NCBI GenBank assembly: GCA_022702545.1
Contig: JAHRBC010000002.1
Location: 4,774,001 to 4,838,000 of the forward strand
Source of the DNA: Phycomyces nitens
Taxonomy: Eukaryota > Mucoromycota > Mucoromycetes > Mucorales > Phycomycetaceae
Length of the DNA stretch: 64,000 nucleotides
Direction of reading: 5' to 3'
A program made the translations under genes and the position numbers. Shown piece after piece: positions 55,754 through 64,000 of the stretch. Within the stretch, counting starts at the first letter, position 1, and the number at the start of each line of letters is the position of its first letter. The notes under the pieces were generated by a model. The model worked only from the letters and a program-made list of their open reading frames with translations. It was not told the origin of the DNA and made no database searches.

Positions 55754-58634
55754 ATGTCAGTTATTGAAAAGAACGGGTCTGTTCAGTACGAACATCAGGT
55801 CCATGTGCAGCACGAGGACGACATATCCCCCGAACTAGCTGCCTTGATACTGACCGACCCAAGCACCGGTCTGTCATCTAGTGAGGTTGCAGAGCGCCAG
55901 GAACGATTTGGCCGGAACGAGCTGCCGGAACCCAAGTCAAATCGACTGCTCAAATTCTTTGGCTATTTTACCGGACCTATATCTTATCTCATCGAAATCT
56001 CATGTATCATTGCCGCCGTGGTGGGCGACTGGATCGATTTTGGAATCATTTTGGGCCTCTTGCTCGTCAATGCGGTTATTGGGTACATTGAAGAGTCAAA
56101 GGCAGAATCAGCTCTGGATGCCTTGAGACACACGCTGGCACTCAAGACGCGTTGTTGGCGCGACAGTGAATTGCGCGAAGTTGACGTATCCGAACTGGTG
56201 CCTGGAGACGTCATAGTGCTCCGGATTGGTGATATCGTGCCCGCAGACGCCTGCCTGCTGGGACTGGGAGTCAATGGCGAAAAGAACGAGGTTGAGCTGA
56301 TGATCGATCAGTCTGGACTCACGGGTGAGTCGCTGCCGGTAGCCAAACTCAAGGGCAACACTGTCTATTCGTCCAGCATAATCAAGCAAGGCCAGCAACT
56401 GGCTGTGGTGACAAAGACTGGAAACAACACGTTTATTGGCCGAGCTGCAAACCTGATTGCAATCACTGTCGAAGAGGGCCACTTTCAAAAGGTGATTGGG
56501 AAGATTGGAAGTGTGCTGATCTGGTCAACCGTCGTCCTGGTCTCGATTGTGTTTGTCTTTCAGATGGTCAAGTACAATGGCACCCCTCAAGGCAACTGGA
56601 AAATTGTGCTGGAAAACTGTCTGGTCTTGACCGTGGCCGCCATTCCAGTCGGATTGCCGACTGTCATGAGTGTCACCATGGCAATTGGAGCCAAGCAGTT
56701 GGCAGCAAAGCAGGTGATTGTGAAGCGTCTGACAGCTGTCGAAGAATTAGCCTCGGTGTCCGTGCTCTGCTCTGACAAGACAGGAACCCTGACATTGAAC
56801 GAACTGACCTTTGATGATCCCTGGCTGACCAATGGCTACACCTCTGATGATATCCTCCTGTACTCATTCCTGGCTGCCGAGACCGGTGCAAACGACCCAA
56901 TCGAGTCCGCCGTCCGCCGTGCAGCCGAAGCAAATCTGCCCATTCTCAAGAACCGGCCAGATAAGCGTGGCATTCCAGGCTACAAAGTCACTGCCTTTCT
57001 GCCTTTCAATCCAGACACCAAGATGACCCAGGCCACCATTCTTGACCTAACAACCCAACAGACGTTTTGTGTTGCCAAGGGCGCACCCCAAGTGATTACC
57101 AAACTGGTCGGAGGCGACAATGCAGCCGTGCATGCGGTCAACGCACTTGCCCGCCGCGGCCTGCGCGCTCTAGGAGTGGCCCGAACCGTGCCTGGATCGA
57201 CAGCTCAGTTTGAGCTGGTCGGAATGATCTCCCTGTTGGACCCTCCTCGCCCAGACTCGGCCGAGACAATCGCGGCCTGCAACCGGCTGGGTGTCGATGT
57301 CAAGATGATTACGGGTGACCAGCAGATCATTGCCAGAGAAGTGGCAGCCCGCCTGGGAATGGGGCGGGTTATTCTAGATGCCGGCCATCTTGTGGACCCT
57401 ACCAAGACCGAAGAAGAGGTTACGGAGCACTGCCAAAGGGCGGACGGTTTTGCACAGGTCATTCCGGAACACAAGTATCGCGTGGTTGAGTTGCTGCAGA
57501 ACAAGGGTCTGCTGGTAGGCATGACAGGCGATGGAGTCAACGATGCGCCGGCCTTGAAAAAAGCCAACGTTGGCATTGCAGTGGAAGGGTGCACTGACGC
57601 AGCACGCTCAGCAGCCGACATTGTGCTCTTGGCCCCCGGCCTGTCCACAATCACAGACGGCATCATCACTTCAAGGGCAATCTTCCAGCGACTGCGTTCC
57701 TACGCGCTCTATCGCATCACTTCCACAATCCACTTTCTGCTCTTTATGTTCATCATTACCCTTGTAGAGGGCTGGAGAATGCCGGCGGTTCTGCTGATTA
57801 TGATTTGTGTTTTGGTAAGTTTTGTGCGAGACTTGATTGGGAATGGGCTGGGGACTAATGGTTCTTAGAACGATGCGGCTACACTTGTGATCGCGGTGGA
57901 CAATACGGAGATCTCTGAACGGCCTGATAAATGGAGAATAGGCCAGTTGATGACCCTGTCTATTGTACTGGCTGTGCTGCTAGCCGGCTTATCGTTTGGC
58001 ACCTTTTACGTTGCCCGGGACGTGTTCCATGTCACACCGAATGAACTGCACTCTATCATGTACCTGCACATTTCATCTGGTAAGTTTTTTGGCTCAAATT
58101 AAACACACGAATTGACCAAAAAGTTTAGCACCCCATTTTGTGATTTTCTCGACACGCGTGCCTGGGTTCTGGTGGGAGAACATGCCGCACTGGCTGTTCT
58201 TTGTGTGTATCATTGGCACCCAGATTGTGGCCCTCTTCTTCTCGGTGTACGGGGTGTTTGGAGAGGCCGAGGGAGTGGCACCGTGTGGATATGGCTGGGG
58301 TCTGTCTGTGCTGGGCATTTCGCTCGTGTACTTTATGATTCTAGATGTCGTCAAGGTGTACATCTTTAGGTTCTGGACATTTGAACTCACGGCTAAGCTG
58401 GTGCCAACGCAAGCCAGACTAGCCAAATTGACCAAGCGCAAGGCAGATGCAGAAAAGGAAAAACATGTGGCGGCACTCTGGGGGAAGATGGGAAGGTAAG
58501 CAAAGCAATCAATCAATCAAGCGAGCAATCAAGCGAGCAAGCAAAACGATCAGACTTGATTCCAACAAACTTTTAGGGCTATCGAGGCGCATACGATTGT
58601 GGCAGCCTTCCAGAACTTGCAGGAAAAGGGCTAG
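55754..58634 (+). CDS. PMA1: plasma-membrane H+-ATPase (P-type, type IIIA)
   Basis: It pumps protons out of the cell, driving nutrient uptake and pH control. Four exons (55754-57814, 57869-58079, 58129-58495, 58577-58634) close in phase to 898 aa, close to yeast Pma1 (918). P-type marks are all present: the actuator-loop LTGES (near residue 190), the PVGLPT kink of M4, the phosphorylation site CSDKTGTLT, the nucleotide-domain KGAP, MITGDQQ, and the hinge TGDGVNDAPALKKA. It shows the ten-span pattern and a short basic C-terminal regulatory helix (ARLAKLTKRKADAEKEKH). The N-terminus is short and lacks the long acidic leader of yeast Pma1. A long CT-rich stretch (55590-55740) right before the ATG is the probable promoter/leader of a highly expressed gene. 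Codon use is markedly G+C-richer than in neighbours. Confidence 0.96.
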
Positions 58635-59583
58635 GATAGTGATAGGAGTTGATTTAATATTGAATACCATTTTACTTAAGAAAAAAATATATATACTGGG
58701 TACAAGATACCAAGAAGAACAAGAGGTTTGGCACAATTTTGTATCCGTGCACTTGTCTCGTGTGAATGATTGTGAGAACCGAGTAGGACGCACGTCCTTT
58801 TATGCATAAGGAACAATATCGAACTTTATAAGTGATGGCTTTACAATAAAAAAAAAAGAAAAAATATGTGATCGCCAGACAGGCAAGAATTGGCTGGCGT
58901 TCAATGAAGACCTCGGATGAAGATCTCGCCGATTGTGCCACTCTTAATTGGAAAAAAGTCAATTTATGGCCATTGTTGTTTAACTGCCTAGTAACCAAGC
59001 CTGGCAACCCAGACACTCCATTTTTCTTGTTTTTTTTTGTTTTTTCAGAACCCGCAATCTTCACATGGACATGGTTGGACAGCCGCCGAGCATTGACCAC
59101 AAAGGACGATTTGGCTTTCATGTGAAAATCATCGTCAAGGTGATGGTTGATAAGTAATCTGAACTTCAAATGCCTAGTCTCGTTGCAGTGGTCCTGATTA
59201 GGCCCCGCTTCACGGCCTGTGAAGAGAGGTTGAAGAGGTTGGTGATTTCCACAGGCAGAACCTGGCGAGCCACCAAGGCCACCATGGTTGCTAGGCAATC
59301 ACATGTAAGCGCATGATAGGCTGGCCAGGCTCAAGAGCTAGTGAAGCATCAGGGATCCTTACAATGATAATGCGCGTGCTATGAATTAGATGATTACAAG
59401 GAATATCTTGAAAATAACAACAAAAAAAAACTTTCTTTTTTTTTTCCTTGTGTTGATGGCTGCCCTATTTGGCTGGGTCACGCCTGAAGCAAAACTTTTT
59501 CAACCGTCGTCATACTCTCACGACTTCATCTCATATATCAGCAACCTCTTTTCTCCTCTTCTTTCTCAATCCAAAACACAAAC
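58635..59583. other. intergenic upstream of the perilipin-like gene
   Basis: AT-rich at the left, then unusually G+C-rich from 58870 to 59380, with two X-box-like sites (see the regulatory entry). ORFs over 200 codons exist on the minus strand (58672-59298) but show Phe runs and no domain, so I do not call them. The last 60 bp before the ATG are CT-rich leader. Confidence 0.4.
58985..59298. promoter_or_regulatory. two RFX-type X-box-like sites
   Basis: GTTGCTAGGCAA (59287-59298) and, on the minus strand, GTTACTAGGCA (58995-58985) fit the X-box pattern GTNRCC..RGYAAC bound by RFX winged-helix factors (Crt1/Rfx1 in fungi). Two such sites 290 bp apart in front of the gene at 59584 are suggestive, but nothing else supports their use. 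Confidence 0.3.
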
Positions 59584-60987
59584 ATGGCCAAGAACCAGCA
59601 CCAACACAACGACTCTTCCGAAGACGGTAAATACCCAAGCCCACCCCCCACCATCTATTCACACTCTAGATTAGCCAACATTGGCCACATCAAGCATACC
59701 GAATCAAACGGCTTCGAAACCGAGTCCGAAAAGACCCAAGAGCGTGTCCAGGAGGAACCACAGCAGATCGAAATCGAATCCATAGTCTATGAAAAGACTG
59801 AACATACAGACAAGTGTGTACAAAAGAAAGTCGAGATGGCTCAGGAGCCCAGCACCCGTTTTGTCACACGAGTAGGTGCTATCCCCATCGTCCATGACGG
59901 CGTATCCACAGTACATGCCCTGGCCAACAAAACCTTCCTCGGCAGATTCGCCCTCAACAAAGCCTCGTCCACCCTTGACACCGTCTCAAAGTACACTTCC
60001 GGCCAGCCACCTATTGTCCAGTCCTATTATGAGACCTATGTCCAGCCCCATCTTGAGCGTGCTGACCAGCTCGGTTGCCGTTCGCTTGACCTTATCCAGA
60101 AAAAGTTCCCTGTCGTCGTCAAGCCAACCGCAGACATTGCCGAGGCTGTTGCTGGCCCTTCGTTGCGTGCCATGGACGGCGTCAAGGGCAAATTCGACAG
60201 CACCATTGTTAGCATTGCCCAGCCTGCCCAACAGGCTGCAAAGATCGCCAACCAGCGCCTGTCTTTTGTAGTCGATACCGTCGAAGGCACCATCAACCAC
60301 TATTTGCCTGCAACTGCCCAGCCCGCCCTCGAAATCGACGACAATCAGGTTGTCCGGGCCTACAATGTTCTCAACCAGGCCACGCTCCGTCTCTCTCAGC
60401 ACGTGTCCGACCAGGTCCGGTCCACAACTTCCCAGCTGCCCCGATCCCGCGACGAACTTGCCCGTCTGGCCGAGACATCTGTGCTTGTCCAGTCCACGGC
60501 TGCAAACATCCAGCTGCTCAACCAGACCGTCCGCCATTCTGTGACGGTCTACAGCCAGGCCGCACACGAGCGCCTGCCTCCTGCCGTCACTGCCAAGCTT
60601 CTTGTCATCCAGAACACTACCAGCGAGCGCATCCAGACCCTTACCCAGCAGGTATCTGTCCAGCTCACCCAGGTTGTCGGATTTGTCAAGACTCAGTCCC
60701 ACGAGACTCCCGAGTGGGTGCGTGCCCGTATGGGATCTCTTGTTGACATTGCCAGCCAGCAATTGGACATTGTCCGTCTTGAGCTCAAGCGTTCAGACAT
60801 CTCTTCCTTTGAAAAGGCTAAGCATGTTGCCCAGGGTCTCCAAGACCAGGTCCTTCCTGTTCTCCAGACCATCCAGTCCCAGCTTACCCGATACAAGGAC
60901 CAGGCTCGCCAGAGAGCCCAAGATGATCTCAGAACTCCCCTCGAGTACCTTGGTCTGCATGCTCCCCAGGTTGCCCAAGCCAATTAA
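59584..60987 (+). CDS. perilipin-like lipid-droplet protein
   Basis: Perilipins coat lipid droplets and control lipolysis; the fungal member is Mpl1-type. The gene is a single exon of 467 codons. After an acidic N-terminus (~85 aa) the PAT-like region begins: RVGAIPIVHDGVSTVHALAN, KASSTLDTVSKY, IVQSYYETYVQPHLERADQLGCRSLDLIQKKFPVV. It corresponds to the animal segment with LPIIQKLEPQI...CKGLDRIEERLPIL. Then come repeated amphipathic Ala/Val/Gln-rich helices (QPAQQAAKIANQR, DQVRSTTSQLPRSRDELAR) and a final four-helix-like stretch (VRARMGSLVDIASQQLDIV...YKDQARQRAQDDL). There is no signal peptide or membrane span. Codons are strongly biased to C-ending forms, pointing to high expression. The frame on the opposite strand (60762-59986) is a shadow of this bias. 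Confidence 0.85.
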   Translation: MAKNQHQHNDSSEDGKYPSPPPTIYSHSRLANIGHIKHTESNGFETESEKTQERVQEEPQQIEIESIVYEKTEHTDKCVQKKVEMAQEPSTRFVTRVGAIPIVHDGVSTVHALANKTFLGRFALNKASSTLDTVSKYTSGQPPIVQSYYETYVQPHLERADQLGCRSLDLIQKKFPVVVKPTADIAEAVAGPSLRAMDGVKGKFDSTIVSIAQPAQQAAKIANQRLSFVVDTVEGTINHYLPATAQPALEIDDNQVVRAYNVLNQATLRLSQHVSDQVRSTTSQLPRSRDELARLAETSVLVQSTAANIQLLNQTVRHSVTVYSQAAHERLPPAVTAKLLVIQNTTSERIQTLTQQVSVQLTQVVGFVKTQSHETPEWVRARMGSLVDIASQQLDIVRLELKRSDISSFEKAKHVAQGLQDQVLPVLQTIQSQLTRYKDQARQRAQDDLRTPLEYLGLHAPQVAQAN

Positions 60988-61491
60988 TCTCGATATTCCT
61001 ACTCTTTCTTATTCATTCCATCTATTTTTTTAATGTCCTAAAGAAATAGACGTCCAAGCTATAACTCTTCTTCTCTCCCCCACACATTACCTAGTAATGC
61101 TTTAAACCTGCTTCAGCAAGTGTTCCAATAAAAATACAAAACCAACGCATGGATCCTCTTACACTTTCAACGTCGCACAGTCTTTGAAGCTTAGCCCAAC
61201 GCCAAGCCTCTCTGGTCTTTATTATCATCATTTTTATATTATTTTATTTATTATTAAAAGAATCTGGTGATAGATTTTTGAGAAATAGAGAAAAGAAAAG
61301 AGGGCAAGTGCAAGAGATTGGATTGCAAGAATTATAACGATGATTTTTATATCATTTCATATTTTCCCTTTTTTTTTCCCTTTCCTTCTTCTCTTTTATA
61401 TATATACACATATATATATTTAATTATATAATTATTCTACTTTATTTTTTATATACACATTTTATATACTTCACATCTTGTCAACATTATT
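60988..61491. other. intergenic, 3' flank and promoter DNA
   Basis: Contains the 3' region of the perilipin-like gene, TA and ATTT runs (61220-61255, 61395-61440) and a CT-rich element (61360-61395). No gene is seen. Confidence 0.5.
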
Positions 61492-62179
61492 ATGGCCAAT
61501 TCTCCCAGCCCATCAAGTCCCACCAGCCCTACCAGCCATCGGTTTCAGGCCTTTGAGACAATGGCTGGACCCATCAATCGAGAACAGACTATTGAAGAAC
61601 GCTATGGAATCCCAGAAAACTTTTTAGAGGTCGAAGTAAAGAATCCTCAAACACATGGTCAGTCCCTTGCATCAAATAATTAATTATCTTTTGGAGACAT
61701 CTCTAACCTCACATTTCATTGACCTTTAGGATTCGGACGCAAGATGTACACAGATTATGAAATTCTCTGCAGAGTAAGGACCCAACCACCACCCCCCAAA
61801 ATCCCTCTTTGCAAATCTCTAAATTCCTTGAAATTTAGACCAACATTCCCGCATTCAAATTGAAGCATTCTTCCGCACGCAGACGCTACAGTGACTTTGA
61901 GTGGTTCAGAGACGTCCTTGAACGCGAGTCTACCCGTGTCAATATCCCTCCCTTGCCCGGCAAGGTCTTTACCAACCGGTTCTCAGACGACGTTATCGAA
62001 CAGCGCAGAGAAGGTCTCGAGAGATTCCTGCAAATGTGAGTCTTGCTAAATCCTATTCGAGTGTGTCTAATTTGGTTGGACTTAGTGTGGCTGGCCATCC
62101 GTTGTTGCAAACCGGCAGCAAGGTGTTGGCTGCATTTATCCAGGATCCCAACTTTTCGCGTGATAATTATCACTATTAA
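61492..62179 (+). CDS. SNX3: PX-domain sorting nexin, Snx3/Grd19 type
   Basis: Snx3 binds endosomal PI3P and, with retromer, recycles cargo such as Wntless or iron transporters. Four exons (61492-61657, 61730-61773, 61839-62035, 62086-62179) close in phase to 166 aa, the classic Snx3 length (about 162). Almost the whole protein is the PX domain: [51 protein letters not shown] (the RRYSDFxW lipid-binding motif), [17 protein letters not shown] and VAGHPLLQ. The N-terminal 45 residues are Ser/Pro-rich. Confidence 0.94.
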
Positions 62180-62551
62180 CCTGTTTATATATATATAAAA
62201 AAGAGAAGGGCTTACAATACAAATTACGAGCCAAGATGATATAGTTGATAGCAGAAACACACACATATATATATGTATATGTATATATATTCTCCAAGAT
62301 AATAAAGGTGGTGGCAAATTCATATAAAAAACAAAACAATAATAATAATAATATCAATCATTGTCAATTGTCGATTTTCATGCTGATTGCAAACAATTAG
62401 CCCTTGGTTTCTTTTTTTTTTTAATTTTCCTAGTCCTGACTCCAATCTGTCTAATATGGAAATATGAAATTCATGACGTCGAATTCCATTGTAGGTGTGT
62501 AGCCCAAAACCCTTGAAAGAAACCCGCCATTCTTTACTCTTTCTCATCATC

Positions 62552-62954
62552 ATGTTTTTCCGTCCCAACGTAATCTCCTCTGTCTCCAAGGCTGCAACTC
62601 AACAGTACGCCTGCCGCACTGTCCTGAGAGCAAGCCCAGTTATCGTCAGCCGCTTCTACTCTGTCCCACGAGATAAAGTTGAATCGCGCGTGTTGGATAT
62701 CGTAAAGGGATTCCAAAAGGTCGACGACACAAAGGTATTTATTGATTGGTGTGGCTAGTTGTCTAATACTTGTCTAGGTCACCCTGTCCTCCAACTTCAT
62801 CAAAGACCTTGGACTCGACAGCCTGGACACTGTCGAGGTCGTCATGGCAATTGAAGAGGAGTTCTCTGTCGAAATCCCCGATAAAGACGCGGATGCTATC
62901 AAGACTGTCCAAGAAGCTGTAGATTACATTGCCAAGCGCGATGATGCTCAATAG
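62552..62954 (+). CDS. ACP1: mitochondrial acyl carrier protein
   Basis: This carries acyl chains for mitochondrial type II fatty-acid (octanoate/lipoate) synthesis and is a structural subunit of complex I and of Fe-S/LYR assemblies. Two exons (62552-62734, 62778-62954) close in phase to 119 aa. The first ~40 residues are a basic, acid-free mitochondrial targeting sequence ([18 protein letters not shown]). The carrier fold follows, with the phosphopantetheine site [19 protein letters not shown] (Ser of DSL) and the closing helix [12 protein letters not shown]. It is tightly spaced with SNX3 upstream (same strand). Confidence 0.95.
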
Positions 62955-63356
62955 AAGAAGAAACAAGCGAATCAATCAATATACATATATATTTGCACTT
63001 GAAATTACAGCCAAACCAGCAATAGTGAAATGGACAATACATATATACATACATATATATATGCACTGGGATTTTTATTTTATTATTATTTTGATCGAAA
63101 CATAAACTTTGGCACCTTTAGATATCATATATATAAAAGAGTAATGAGATAGATATCGTCTGGTATTTTATTGTGTAGGTTAAGCCAGAATGGATAGATT
63201 CATACGGATATTTTCTTTTGCAATCATGCAAGATGTATAATTTTTCATTCTAAATGGGCTTTGCCAACATTTAAATATAAATACGGGCATAAGATATCTG
63301 TATATTTGTTTACATTTTCACACTTTCTCTCTCTCTCTCTCTTTCTTCAAAGCTTT
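62955..63356. other. intergenic between convergent genes
   Basis: ACP1 (plus) and the gamma-COP gene (minus) converge here. The stretch carries TA runs and AT-rich DNA fit for both 3' ends. A CT dinucleotide run (63325-63343) lies just outside the gamma-COP stop codon. Confidence 0.5.
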
Positions 63357-64000
63357 CTAAGCAATGGCCGACAGAACAATCTGTGCCACTTCTGGATCTT
63401 GACTTCTAACAGTGAGCTCAAATGCAACACCAGTTGTGCTGTTAAAGGTCATTCTACACCGTGCAACCACCTTTGCACCGCCCAAAAAGGTTCCTGCCAG
63501 AATCAACACATGTGTCTTTGCACTCTGTGGAAGCGCAGTGTCATCCATGGCTTGCATGCCCAGCAGGTCAGTAATGGCCACACAGGCAGCTACGAAAAAG
63601 AAAAAGAAAACATCCAACAATAAGCATATAAACATATATAATAATAATCCCTAAACATTGTGTCTTTTTTTTACCTTTGAGACTAGGGGCCTTGTCCTTA
63701 TCCAACCCAAAGGTCTCGGTAGCCTCGTTCTCAGCCAGGAGTTCCCATTCCTCTTCAAAGTTGGAGATGTAACGAGGACGCATATAATCGCTCGTCAACA
63801 CCTCGATATCCTCAACCTGGTATTCATCCTCATAGCCCTCTGCGTCAGGCTCGCCAGTGCTAGGGTCACAATCCTTGATCACAAACTGGATGGTGTTTGT
63901 GAATGTCACTAGAAAAGACTCTCATCAGCACAAAACCACAAAACCCCAACCCCAACCCCAACCATCATCATCATATATTATTGCTTTGACTTACCAACTG
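63357..64000 (-). CDS. SEC21: coatomer gamma subunit, C-terminal part (runs off the window)
   Basis: Gamma-COP is a core subunit of the COPI coat for Golgi-to-ER transport. Only the last exons are inside: 64000-63995 (edge), 63908-63675 and 63589-63357. The frame begins TFTNTIQFVIKDCDPSTGE, then EGYEDEYQVEDIEV, SDYMRPRYISNFEEEWELL, and after the intron CVAITDLLGMQ and LILAGTFLGGAKVVARCRM, ending with QIVLSAIA. These are the beta-sandwich and platform subdomains of the gamma-COP appendage, which binds ArfGAP2/Glo3. Most of the protein lies beyond the right edge. Confidence 0.9.

Noticed and set aside
57205..57669. 154-codon minus-strand ORF inside the H+-ATPase gene
   Set aside because: Antisense shadow of the conserved ATPase hinge region.
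58672..59298. 208-codon minus-strand ORF between PMA1 and the perilipin-like gene
   Set aside because: Contains Phe runs from poly-A tracts, crosses the PMA1 3' flank, and shows no conserved motif.
59986..60762. 258-codon ORF opposite the perilipin-like gene
   Set aside because: A shadow caused by strong C-ending codon bias of the real gene; no domain and no promoter or leader.

Overview
The window is eukaryotic nuclear DNA from a fungus, most probably an early-diverging zygomycete-type fungus (Mucoromycota; a Mucorales genome such as Phycomyces is my best guess, not proven). The grounds are compact intron-rich genes with short GT-AG introns, AT-rich intergenic DNA full of TA and homopolymer runs, Tc1/mariner, chromovirus, LINE and LTR remains, and typical fungal proteins (class IV chitin synthase, plasma-membrane H+-ATPase, Pfa4-type palmitoyltransferase, Vps9-domain GEF). 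Gene models were built by hand from reading frames, splice sites and phase arithmetic. Where every exon phase closes I give a protein length.

Region 1 (1-8000) is a transposon graveyard. It holds a chromovirus pol tail, two Tc1/mariner transposase relics, an rRNA-like scrap, a LINE reverse-transcriptase fragment and copies of a roughly 275-bp solo-LTR-like repeat. Between the LINE and one LTR copy lies the remainder of an IP3/ryanodine-receptor-type (RIH-associated) gene.

Region 2 (8000-16000) has choline-phosphate cytidylyltransferase (minus) diverging from a small RS-rich nuclear protein gene (plus), then the Nop4/RBM28-type ribosome-biogenesis protein, then an uncharacterised membrane protein with a tandem-repeat tail.

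Region 3 (16000-22400) is again repeat territory. Its centre is a palindrome of about 1.98 kb with about 0.9-kb near-identical arms, flanked by two LTR-like copies and a Tc1 relic.

Region 4 (22400-38400) is gene-rich: PCC1 (KEOPS), a 93-aa orphan, a SAAL1-like protein, a doubtful gene, a Vps9-domain Rab GEF, a kelch protein, an F-BAR/SH3 protein and a Pfa4-type DHHC palmitoyltransferase.

Region 5 (38400-46500) is a gene desert of about 8 kb in which I can name only a mariner-type MITE, simple repeats and doubtful relics.

Region 6 (46500-64000) is gene-dense: a Rho-type GEF, class IV chitin synthase, a YEATS protein (Taf14 type), P-type H+-ATPase, a perilipin-like lipid-droplet protein, Snx3-like PX protein, mitochondrial acyl carrier protein and the 3' end of gamma-COP. 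Many products act at the cell surface or in membrane traffic (palmitoylation and synthesis of chitin synthase, Rab5 activation, COPI, retromer-linked sorting, Rho and F-BAR cell polarity), but they are separate transcription units and not an operon-like system.

I did not find a convincing new defence or metabolic system. The most unusual items are the long palindrome, the transposon-bounded IP3R-like relic, and a set of GC-AG introns sharing the donor GCAAGT together with micro-exons of 18-19 nt.
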